Below are positions 16,828 through 23,960 of a stretch of 50,187 nt of DNA, piece by piece (the first letter of the stretch is position 1; each line of letters begins with the position of its first letter). The notes below the pieces were generated by a model. It worked only from the letters and a program-made list of their open reading frames with translations, was not told the origin of the DNA and ran no database searches. A program made the position numbers and the translations under genes. The stretch spans positions 1 through 50,187 of the forward strand of contig CALLPI010000021.1 in NCBI GenBank assembly GCA_938015595.1, in the 5' to 3' direction. The DNA is from an uncultured Saprospiraceae bacterium. Lineage in GTDB: Bacteria > Bacteroidota > Bacteroidia > Chitinophagales > Saprospiraceae.

Positions 16828-17275
16828 AGTATCGCCGCCCTATAAGCCGGATTCTGTGCCCCGATGTGCTCGCAAGGAGCGTATCGGGGTTCTATCATTT
16901 ATCTAGCCCTGGCCTCACGGCACAGGGTCTATCTGCCTACCCCCTCCAACTTGCGCTGTGCAAAACGGGCGAGCAACTCGTCTTCCCGACCCGAAGGCCG
17001 GAAAATTGGAGTGTACATAGCATTTCAACCCGCAAGGTTTGCCCACGTGCGCATTGCTGCAGCACGGCGTGGTCTCTTACACCGCGTTTTCACCCTTACC
17101 TGAAGGCCGGAGCATCCAGGCGGTTTGTTTTCTGTGGCACTGGCTGTCATGGCCGAGTTGCCTCTGGCCATGCCCATCCGTTAGATGGTGCGGCGCTCTG
17201 CGTTGTCCGGACTTTCCTCATCTTCTGCAGTATGCGGGGGCATACTGCGAAGCCGCGATAGAACAGACGACGACA
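16828..17275 (-). ncRNA. rnpB: RNase P RNA, bacterial class A
   Basis: This is the catalytic RNA that trims tRNA 5' leaders. On the minus strand the conserved P4 5' element GAGGAAAGTCCGGAC lies at 17205-17219. Its 3' partner CAGAATCCGGCTTAT lies at 16842-16856. Between them are recognisable core pieces, including GTGTAAGAGACCACGCC (near 17071-17087). The start-proximal GC-rich hairpin with GCAGTATGCC...GCATACTGC fits P3. The spacing of about 440 bases is normal. Ends are estimates: the 5' end is set by the promoter box at 17284-17291, the 3' end by the closing helix near 16830. It is convergent with porV and divergent from the dihydropyrimidinase. Confidence 0.95.
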
Positions 17276-17283
17276 CTCAAATA

Positions 17284-17291
17284 CAAAACTA
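17284..17291 (-). promoter_or_regulatory. -7 box of rnpB
   Basis: On the minus strand TAGTTTTG is an exact TAnnTTTG. It lies about nine bases before the estimated RNA 5' end, the right distance for a transcription start. No TTG at standard spacing upstream. Confidence 0.55.
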
Positions 17292-17364
17292 AGGAATTTG
17301 GCAGAAAGTTCCGTTTCTTTGCAGCGCTAATTGTGAAGTTTCGTTCTCAAACGCAAGCATTCTC

Positions 17365-18741
17365 ATGTCCATTCTTATTCGCAATGCGCGGGTAGTCACT
17401 GCTTCAGAAGACTACCGCGCCGATATTTTTATACAAGGGGAGACTATTCAGTCCATTGGCAAGGATTTGCCTGTGCAGGCCGATCAAGTCCTTGATGCTT
17501 CGGGCAAGGTGGTCTTTCCTGGTGGTATTGATCCACACGTGCATCTGGATATGCCGTTTATGGGTACTTTTTCAAGTGACAGCTACGAAACCGGCACGCG
17601 AGCAGCGCTGCACGGCGGTACTACGATGGTGATAGATTTTATATTGCAAACGCAGGGCAAATCGCTACGCCACGCCCTGGAGGAATGGCGCGGGCGTTCG
17701 GATGGTAACTGCTACAGCGACTATTCTTTTCACATGGCTGTGACCGACCTCAACGCTGAGACTAAGAAGGAGATTGAGGGGCTGATCAGGCAGGAGGGGA
17801 TTACTTCCTTCAAAACTTTCATGGCCTACAAAGGTGCACTCATGATTGACGATGGCCAAATGATGGAGTTGATGATGGAAGTGAAGCGGCACGGTGGGCT
17901 AGTGACGGTGCATGCCACAAACGGCGACATGATAGACCGCCTGATAGCCAAATTCCGATCAGAAGGCAAGCGCTCGCCGCTATATCACTATCTGTCGCAG
18001 CCCGAAATTACGGAAGCGGAAGCCTCCGGGCGTTTTGCCGACATGGCCTACTACACCGGCGCACAAGGTTACATTGTACACATGACCTGCCAGGGCGCTC
18101 TGGATGCCGTGCGGCGGGCTACTTTGCGCAATCAGGTGGTGTATGCCGAAACCTGCATTCAGTACTTACTGCTGGATGCTTCGCTGTACGAACGCGATCC
18201 GGAAGGTGCCAAGTGGGTAATGAGCCCACCACTGCGGCAGAAAAAAGACCAACAGGCACTTTGGGCAGGTATTCGCCAAGGCTTGGTACAAGTAGTGGGT
18301 ACGGATCACTGCCCGTTCACCTGGGAGCAAAAAATGCGCGGTCGTGACGATTTTTCTAAAATCCCGAACGGGCATCCAGCTATTGAACACCGTATGGAGT
18401 TGTTGTGGTCAGAAGGGGTGGCCAAAGGACGTATTTCGCCCAACAAATACGTGGAACTGACCTCTACCAATGCGGCACGTATTTTTGGCATGTACCCTAG
18501 AAAAGGCTGTATTGCTCCAGGTGCTGATGCCGACCTGGTAATTTTCAATCCTGACCAAAAGCACACGATCTCAGCTAGCACGCATCACATGAATGTGGAC
18601 TACTCTGCCTACGAAGGCTGGGAAGTACAGGGAAAGTGCGAAACAGTACTGCTCAGAGGGAAAGTGGCAGTGGATCAGGGGGTGTTGAAGGTGGAGAAGG
18701 GGGAGGGAAAATATGTGGGACGGGAGACTTGGGCGCTGTGA
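17365..18741 (+). CDS. hydA: Dihydropyrimidinase / hydantoinase
   Basis: This enzyme opens the ring of dihydrouracil or dihydrothymine to the N-carbamoyl-beta-amino acid, step two of reductive pyrimidine breakdown. The 458-residue amidohydrolase shows the binuclear zinc set: GGIDPHVHLDMPF (His58, His60), the lysine to be carboxylated in SFKTFMAYKGA, GLVTVHATNGD, GYIVHMT, and the aspartate of VVGTDHCPF. Length is standard. The next gene, 52 bases on, is an amidase that fits step three. The last codons (from ~18722) merge into a GAGACTTG-rich sequence like one at 33095-33132, so the extreme C-terminus may be a late extension. Cytoplasmic; exact substrate range uncertain. Confidence 0.9.
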   Translation: MSILIRNARVVTASEDYRADIFIQGETIQSIGKDLPVQADQVLDASGKVVFPGGIDPHVHLDMPFMGTFSSDSYETGTRAALHGGTTMVIDFILQTQGKSLRHALEEWRGRSDGNCYSDYSFHMAVTDLNAETKKEIEGLIRQEGITSFKTFMAYKGALMIDDGQMMELMMEVKRHGGLVTVHATNGDMIDRLIAKFRSEGKRSPLYHYLSQPEITEAEASGRFADMAYYTGAQGYIVHMTCQGALDAVRRATLRNQVVYAETCIQYLLLDASLYERDPEGAKWVMSPPLRQKKDQQALWAGIRQGLVQVVGTDHCPFTWEQKMRGRDDFSKIPNGHPAIEHRMELLWSEGVAKGRISPNKYVELTSTNAARIFGMYPRKGCIAPGADADLVIFNPDQKHTISASTHHMNVDYSAYEGWEVQGKCETVLLRGKVAVDQGVLKVEKGEGKYVGRETWAL

Positions 18742-18793
18742 GACTTGAAGACTCTGGGTGACTTGAACGATAAGGCAAATTAAATAAAAAATA

Positions 18794-19660
18794 ATGGCGC
18801 GGATTATTAAATCAGGGTTGATACAGATGAGTGTGCCGCTGACGGATGGGCAGGGTAGCCTGGAGGAGATCAAGGAGGCGATGATACAAAAGCATTTGCC
18901 ATATATTGAGGATGCAGGGCGGCAAGGAGTGCAAGTGCTTTGCTTGCAAGAGATGTTCAGTATGCCGTATTTCTGCCCTAGCCAAGATGCCAAGTGGTAT
19001 GTTTCGGCGGAGCCAGTGCCTGGGCCTACAGTAGAGCGCATGGCTGAATATGCCCGAAAGTATTGGATGGTAATGATTGTGCCAGTGTTTGAGCAGGAGC
19101 AAGCAGGCATTTTGTACAACACGGCAGCGGTAATTGATGCCGATGGCACGTACTTAGGTAAATATCGCAAAACTCATATACCGCATACGTCGGGGTTTTG
19201 GGAGAAGTTTTTTTTTCGGCCTGGCAACCTAGGGTATCCAGTATTTGAGACGCGCTACGCCAAGGTAGGCGTGTATATCTGCTACGACCGGCACTTCCCG
19301 GAAGGTGCAAGAATACTAGGATTGAACGGCGCCGAGATTGTGTATAACCCCTCTGCCACTGTGGCTGGGCTATCGCAGTATTTGTGGAAACTGGAACAAC
19401 CAGCACATGCTGCAGCCAACGGCTACTTCATGGGCTGCATCAATCGAGTGGGTACGGAAGCCCCCTGGAATATTGGTCAATTTTATGGCACATCCTATTT
19501 TGTAGATCCCAGGGGGCAGATATTTGCCCAGGCGTCAGAAGACCAAGACGAACTACTGGTAGCTGAGTTTGACCTGGATATGATACAAGAGGTGCGCAAT
19601 GTATGGCAGTTTTTCAGAGACCGACGTCCTGAGATGTATGGCGCGCTGACGCAGTTGTAG
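18794..19660 (+). CDS. Nitrilase-superfamily amidase, probable beta-ureidopropionase
   Basis: A carbon-nitrogen hydrolase of 288 residues with the complete Glu-Lys-Cys triad: Glu53 (LCLQEMF), Lys126 (GKYRKTHIPH) and Cys163 (GVYICYDRHFPEG). It follows the dihydropyrimidinase by 52 bases on the same strand, so N-carbamoyl-beta-alanine to beta-alanine, CO2 and ammonia is the likely reaction. The motif after the cysteine (YDRHFPEGAR) is also close to N-carbamoylputrescine amidase and N-carbamoyl-D-amino-acid hydrolase. An agmatine deiminase lies 8 kb away, so AguB is the main alternative. The stop is one base from the convergent ggt stop. Cytoplasmic. Family certain; substrate inferred from context. 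Confidence 0.85.
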   Translation: MARIIKSGLIQMSVPLTDGQGSLEEIKEAMIQKHLPYIEDAGRQGVQVLCLQEMFSMPYFCPSQDAKWYVSAEPVPGPTVERMAEYARKYWMVMIVPVFEQEQAGILYNTAAVIDADGTYLGKYRKTHIPHTSGFWEKFFFRPGNLGYPVFETRYAKVGVYICYDRHFPEGARILGLNGAEIVYNPSATVAGLSQYLWKLEQPAHAAANGYFMGCINRVGTEAPWNIGQFYGTSYFVDPRGQIFAQASEDQDELLVAEFDLDMIQEVRNVWQFFRDRRPEMYGALTQL

Positions 19661-19661
19661 C

Positions 19662-21371
19662 CTAAAGCCCTTCTGCGTCGTCGTCGGGGTTTCGGGGGTC
19701 GCCTACACCTAGTAGTGAGCCGTCGGGGAGCTTCTGAATGGCTTTGATAACGGCCATGTACCTGACTTGCTGGAGTTTGTGTCCTATGGCTTCCAGTTCT
19801 TTGCGCACTTCTGGCGAGAGTGCATTCTCTTCTATAAGAATTTGATCGGGCAACCATTGGTGGTGGAAACGGCCTGCATTGACGGCGGTATCCAGGTCGA
19901 GGCCGAACTCCACTACATTGAGCAATACCTGAAACACGGCTGTAATGATGGTAGAGCCTCCTGGCGCGCCCAGCACCATGAAGAGTTGTCCGTCTTTTTC
20001 AACAATAGTAGGCGTCATAGAGCTGAGCATACGCTTGCCGGGTTCAATGGCATTAGCTTCGTTGCCCACCAGGCCAAATTGGTTGGGTACGCCGGGCTTG
20101 ACGCTGAAGTCGTCCATTTCATTATTGAGCAAGAAGCCGGCACCGCCCACCACTACCTTGCAGCCATAGTTGGAGTTGAGTGTGGTGGTGACAGAGACTG
20201 CGTTGCCTTGCACATCCACGATAGAGGTGTGCTCGGTTTCAAAAGACTCTTTGCTGAGCTGGAATTTGCCGGCACCCACCGATGTGCTGGCAGAAGCCTT
20301 GTCGGGCTGGAAGTCGGCCATGCGCCTTTTCAAGTATGTAGGATTGAGCAAGCTGTCTATAGGTACTTTGTAAAAGTCAGTATCGCCTAGGAATTCTGCG
20401 CGGTCGGCGTAGGCGCGGCGTTCGGCTTCGGCCATGATGTGTACCGCCTTGGTAGAGTGGAAGCCATATTGCTCCAGATTGAAGGGCTCTACCATTTGCA
20501 GCATCTGGAGCAGGGCTACGCCGCCGCTGGAACTGGGCGGCATGGAAATGACGCGGTACCCTTTGTACTGGCCAATGAGCGGTGTGCGCCAAACGGGACG
20601 ATAGGCCTTGAGATCTTCGAGAGTGATGATGCCCTTGCCGCGCTGCATTTCCTGCACGATGAGTTGGGCGGTTTTGCCTTCGTAAAAGCCAGCGGCCCCT
20701 TTTTGTCGAATGCGTATTAGTGTAGCAGCCAGGTCTTTTTGCACGAGTAGATCGCCTGCCTGCCATTGGGGTTTGAGAAATGCGCTGGGGCGGGTGTTGA
20801 ACTTTCTAAAAGCTTCTTGTGTGTTATTGAGGCGGGCTGCTTCGGCTTCGGAGATTGGAAATCCCTGGGCGGCCAATTTGATGGCGGGATCTATGAGGTG
20901 GCGCAGTGGCAAGCGACCGTATTTTCGATGGGCTTCCAGCAGGCCGGCCACTGTGCCGGGTACGCCGGCAGCGAGATGTCCGTCCTGGCTCAGGCGCGGA
21001 ATGGGATTGCCCAGGCTGTCGAGGTACATGTTGCGGTGGGCAGCCAAGGGGGCTTTTTCGCGGTAGTCGAGCGCATTGGTTTGGCCATCGTTCATTCGGA
21101 TGACCATGAAGCCGCCTCCGCCGAGATTGCCGGCGCGCGGGTACACTACAGCCATAGCAAACTGTACTGCTATAGCGGCATCGACAGCATTGCCTCCTTT
21201 GCGCAAAACCTTGGCCCCTACTTGGGAAGCCAACGGGTGCGGTGCTACTACCATGGCCAACTTACTAGTGTCGGTTTTGGTGGCAGCGTAAGGAAGTGGT
21301 ACAGCGGTCTTTTGTGCGTAAATAATTTGTACAGACCAAAGAACGAGAAAGAGATGGCGAGCCACTTTCAT
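19662..21371 (-). CDS. ggt: Gamma-glutamyltransferase
   Basis: This exported Ntn-hydrolase moves or hydrolyses the gamma-glutamyl group of glutathione and related peptides. The 569-residue precursor has a signal peptide (MKVARHLFLVLWSVQIIYA). The autocleavage point is E378|T379 in SFETEHTSIVD; Thr379 becomes the nucleophile of the small subunit. The large subunit carries NLGGGGFMV and DYREKAP. The small subunit has NNEMDDFS and LSSMTPTIV with the oxyanion-loop GAPGGSTIIT. All key elements are present. It ends one base from the convergent amidase gene. A TTGC-AATATC-GCAA inverted repeat (21412-21425) lies 41 bases before the start. Likely periplasmic. Confidence 0.93.
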   Translation of the reverse strand: MKVARHLFLVLWSVQIIYAQKTAVPLPYAATKTDTSKLAMVVAPHPLASQVGAKVLRKGGNAVDAAIAVQFAMAVVYPRAGNLGGGGFMVIRMNDGQTNALDYREKAPLAAHRNMYLDSLGNPIPRLSQDGHLAAGVPGTVAGLLEAHRKYGRLPLRHLIDPAIKLAAQGFPISEAEAARLNNTQEAFRKFNTRPSAFLKPQWQAGDLLVQKDLAATLIRIRQKGAAGFYEGKTAQLIVQEMQRGKGIITLEDLKAYRPVWRTPLIGQYKGYRVISMPPSSSGGVALLQMLQMVEPFNLEQYGFHSTKAVHIMAEAERRAYADRAEFLGDTDFYKVPIDSLLNPTYLKRRMADFQPDKASASTSVGAGKFQLSKESFETEHTSIVDVQGNAVSVTTTLNSNYGCKVVVGGAGFLLNNEMDDFSVKPGVPNQFGLVGNEANAIEPGKRMLSSMTPTIVEKDGQLFMVLGAPGGSTIITAVFQVLLNVVEFGLDLDTAVNAGRFHHQWLPDQILIEENALSPEVRKELEAIGHKLQQVRYMAVIKAIQKLPDGSLLGVGDPRNPDDDAEGL

Positions 21372-21893
21372 TTTGGCACGATTGTTGGTTTAACCATATA
21401 GTGTATTTGGTTTGCAATATCGCAATTTGTTAAAGATAAAAAGGGAGATTTTATGGAGGGCGTCATTCGACAACGGGATGGCGTCTTTTTTTTTACACAT
21501 TTTTTAGCCTCTGTGTCTTTGGCCTCCTTTGCAAGGACCAGCCATACGTGGGCAGCAGGGCCTTTGCGTAAGCTATTCTTTAGGCAGTGAGCAGTAGTTG
21601 CAGAGCACAGGGTATTAGCACATATAAGAAACGGGCAGACACATACTTGCCTGCCCGGGAAGAGATAACCTCTCAAAACTATCTATACTCCATTAAACCT
21701 CATTTGGCAAGAAAAAATTGTCGCTTGCAGTAAGTTGAGTGCAAGACAACGTTGCCTGGGACATTAAACCCCTTGTTGGCCTGATGGCTATTGTGCAAGC
21801 ACTTTGCACGCTCCATTAGTTGCAAAAATATAATTATGAAATGGTTTAATAAAAATGAAAAATTCTATTATTGCATAGACAAAAACTATACGG
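21372..21893. other. 522-base intergenic region between ggt and oxyR
   Basis: No credible gene is seen; a minus-strand frame of about 100 codons here has no recognisable features. The region holds a 7-bp inverted repeat (21632-21638 with 21651-21657). Nearer oxyR it holds several TTGCA half-sites: CTTGCA 21724-21729, TGCAAG 21740-21745, TGCAAG 21794-21799, TTGCAC 21804-21809 and TTGCAA 21820-21825. A near-consensus -7 box TATTATTG lies at 21866-21873, about 21 bases before the oxyR ATG. Confidence 0.5.
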
Positions 21894-22814
21894 ATGAGTT
21901 TTCAACAGTTGGAGTATATAGTAGCAGTGGACGAATGCCGCAGTTTCTCCAGGGCTGCTGAGCGTTGTTTTGTGACGCAACCCACTTTGAGTGCTATGGT
22001 ACAAAAGCTGGAGGATGAGCTCAATATTGTCATTTTTGACCGTAGCCGAAAACCTGTGGAAACCACCAAATCAGGGAAAGAGGTGGTGGTACGCGCCCGA
22101 AAGATACTGGCAGAAAAAGAAGCTTTGTACCAATATGCTAGAGAATTACACGAGAGGTTGGATGGAGAGCTGACTATAGCCATCATTCCTACGTTGGCAC
22201 CTTACTTGCTGCCTTTGTTTGTGGGACCTTTCCTGAGGCTGTATCCTGGCGTGAAGCTGATTGTACATGAGATCAATACAGAGACCACCATCCGCAAGAT
22301 TAAGTCAGGTGAGGTAGAAATTGGCATCTTGGCGCTACCGCTGCACGAGTCAGAGTTGGAGGAGTTTCCCTTGTTTGAAGAGCCTTTCTATGTGTATCAA
22401 TCACCGGGGGAGGTGCAGCATCTCAAGAAATTTCTGACGCCCAAAGACCTGGATGTCTCTCGGCTATGGCTGCTGGAAGAAGGGCACTGCCTGCGCAGTC
22501 AGGTGGTACAGTTGTGCAATATGAGGGAAGACAGTGGTCGGCACAGCCACCTTTCATATGAAGCTGGCAGCATTGAGTCTTTGGTGCAGTTGGTAGACAA
22601 TTACGAGGGTATTACCATTGTGCCTCATCTGGCGGTGGCTCGTGTCACGGCGCTGCGCCGGGGGCATCTCTACGCCTTTGCTGCGCCGAAACCTTGCCGA
22701 ACCATTGGCTTGGTGACGATAGCTCACTATCCTCGTAAGAAGTTGCGGGCAGCATTGATGCAGGTAATACAAGAGACGGTTCAGCCTATTATCCAATCAG
22801 GGTATTTTGAGTAG
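21894..22814 (+). CDS. oxyR: Peroxide-sensing LysR-type regulator OxyR
   Basis: OxyR activates peroxide-defence genes when a disulfide forms between two cysteines. The 306-residue protein has the LysR helix-turn-helix (FSRAAERCFVTQPTLSAMVQ, 18-37) and an effector domain with both redox cysteines at E. coli numbering: Cys199 in EEGHCLR and Cys208 in VVQLC. That makes OxyR far more likely than a metabolic LysR. No catalase, ahpC or dps gene is in the window. Upstream lie repeated TTGCA half-sites that could be its own or another regulator's binding sites. A hairpin follows 12 bases after the stop. Confidence 0.92.
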   Translation: MSFQQLEYIVAVDECRSFSRAAERCFVTQPTLSAMVQKLEDELNIVIFDRSRKPVETTKSGKEVVVRARKILAEKEALYQYARELHERLDGELTIAIIPTLAPYLLPLFVGPFLRLYPGVKLIVHEINTETTIRKIKSGEVEIGILALPLHESELEEFPLFEEPFYVYQSPGEVQHLKKFLTPKDLDVSRLWLLEEGHCLRSQVVQLCNMREDSGRHSHLSYEAGSIESLVQLVDNYEGITIVPHLAVARVTALRRGHLYAFAAPKPCRTIGLVTIAHYPRKKLRAALMQVIQETVQPIIQSGYFE

Positions 22815-22825
22815 AGTTAAAAAAA

Positions 22826-22849
22826 CTGCCAGGTGTTTTGACCTGGCAG
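22826..22849. terminator. Hairpin after oxyR
   Basis: CTGCCAGGT (22826-22834) pairs perfectly with ACCTGGCAG (22841-22849) around GTTTTG. It lies 12 bases after the oxyR stop. A seven-base A tract precedes it, so the U-tract is on the minus-strand side; on the plus strand it lacks a T-run. Terminator likely but not classical. Confidence 0.55.
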
Positions 22850-22851
22850 AT

Positions 22852-23918
22852 GCGCCGCGGAACCTCTCCGAGGCTCTATTGTTTTTGTTGAGCTGTAGCA
22901 ATTCATGGTCTATGATTTACCATGACTTGCATGCCTTAGTGCTACAAGTGTTGGTCATAGGGTTTGCAGGTTCTGCTGCAGCGCTTTCACTCGATGCAGG
23001 TAGGCGAGTTGAGCCTGCCTCCAGTCATTGGAGGTTTGGTTGGCCCGTGAGGTTGATTTGCGCGGTTACAGTATTGACTTATTTTCTGGCGGGTGTAGCT
23101 AAAGTAACCAGTGAATTGGGCTGGGGTTGGGCCAGTGGAGAAGCCTTGCGCTCTCAGGTAGCTGCCGATACCTTGCGCAAGGAGGTGTTAGGAGGGAGCA
23201 CTGCCACGCCACTATTTGAGTGGATGTACGAGCACCCCTGGATGTTTATGATTATGGGCGTATCCACATTGATTTTGGAGTTGGGTGCTCCTCTGGCATT
23301 GGCACACCGCCGGGCGGGTATAACTTGGGCTATACTTACCTGGCTCATGTATTGGGGGGTATATTCTTTGTCAAGGGCATTGCTTTCCGCTTTCAGCTGG
23401 CGGGTCTGATTTTCCTACCTTTCTTTGAGGTGGAAAAGCTCTTGCCCTGGCTTAGGAACCAGTGGATGCGCCTGCGAGGAGCGAATGCGCTGGCAGTCCG
23501 CGACTCATCTTCTGTGGTTGTATTTGAGCAGCCTGTAGTGCTATTTGGTGGCGTCTGCAACTTCTGTGACGCTATGGTGCAGTTCATCATACAGCATGAC
23601 AAAAAAGGACGCTTTCTACTGGCTGCTCAGCAGTCGGAAGCAGGCAAGGCTCTGCTGCAACAGTATGGCGCACTACAAGATTTATCTACAATCTATCTGA
23701 TTGACAATGGGAAAATATACGATTGAAGCACGGATGTGTTGCGCATTGTAGAGCGCCTGGCTTTTTCGTGGTCGTTGGCATCATTGGTTTTGTTGGCCCC
23801 TAAGGCGCTACGCGATGGAGTGTATAATTGGATTGCTGTGAATCGCTACAAGTGGTTTGGTCAAAAAGAAACCTGCAGCGTGCCTTCACCGGAGTGGCGC
23901 GCCAGATTTCTGCATTGA
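22852..23918 (+). pseudogene. Broken HTTM-DCC fusion gene (frameshift and stop)
   Basis: Three consecutive plus-strand pieces read as one protein if repaired. The first (to ~23360) resembles the membrane HTTM family (LTYFLAGVAKV, WASGEALRSQ, TLILELGAPLAL, TWLMYWG). At a run of six G (23354-23359) the sense passes to another frame, continuing IFFVKGIAFRFQLAGLIFLPFF. This frame leads into a DCC/YuxK thiol-disulfide oxidoreductase domain with its CxxC (FGGVCNFCDAMVQF). A TGA at 23724-23726 then interrupts NGKIYD*STDVLRIVERL. The frame continues to the natural end with PKALRDGVYNWIAVNRYKWF and a late RARFLH. The N-terminus appears shortened next to oxyR. Two lesions plus a missing start argue for a pseudogene. 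Sequencing error at the G-run is possible but would not explain the TGA. Confidence 0.8.
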
Positions 23919-23960
23919 CGGTTCTGGTGGGGCTTTCTTTCTGCGGAAAAAAGTATCGTT

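Noticed and set aside
19767-20390. Plus-strand open frame of 207 codons opposite ggt
   Set aside because: It is the shadow of a well-conserved gene; no signal, motif or promoter.
21368-21676. Minus-strand open frame of about 100 codons upstream of ggt
   Set aside because: It overlaps the ggt start, lacks domains or a promoter, and contains the low-complexity T9 run.
23354-23359. Programmed frameshift joining HTTM and DCC halves
   Set aside because: The six-G run lacks a classical X-XXY-YYZ heptamer and downstream stimulator, and the frame later meets a stop anyway.
23724-23726. TGA inside the DCC domain as a selenocysteine codon
   Set aside because: The position is normally a variable residue after the Y-D/T turn, not the CxxC, and no convincing SECIS hairpin follows. 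A frameshift nearby also points to decay.
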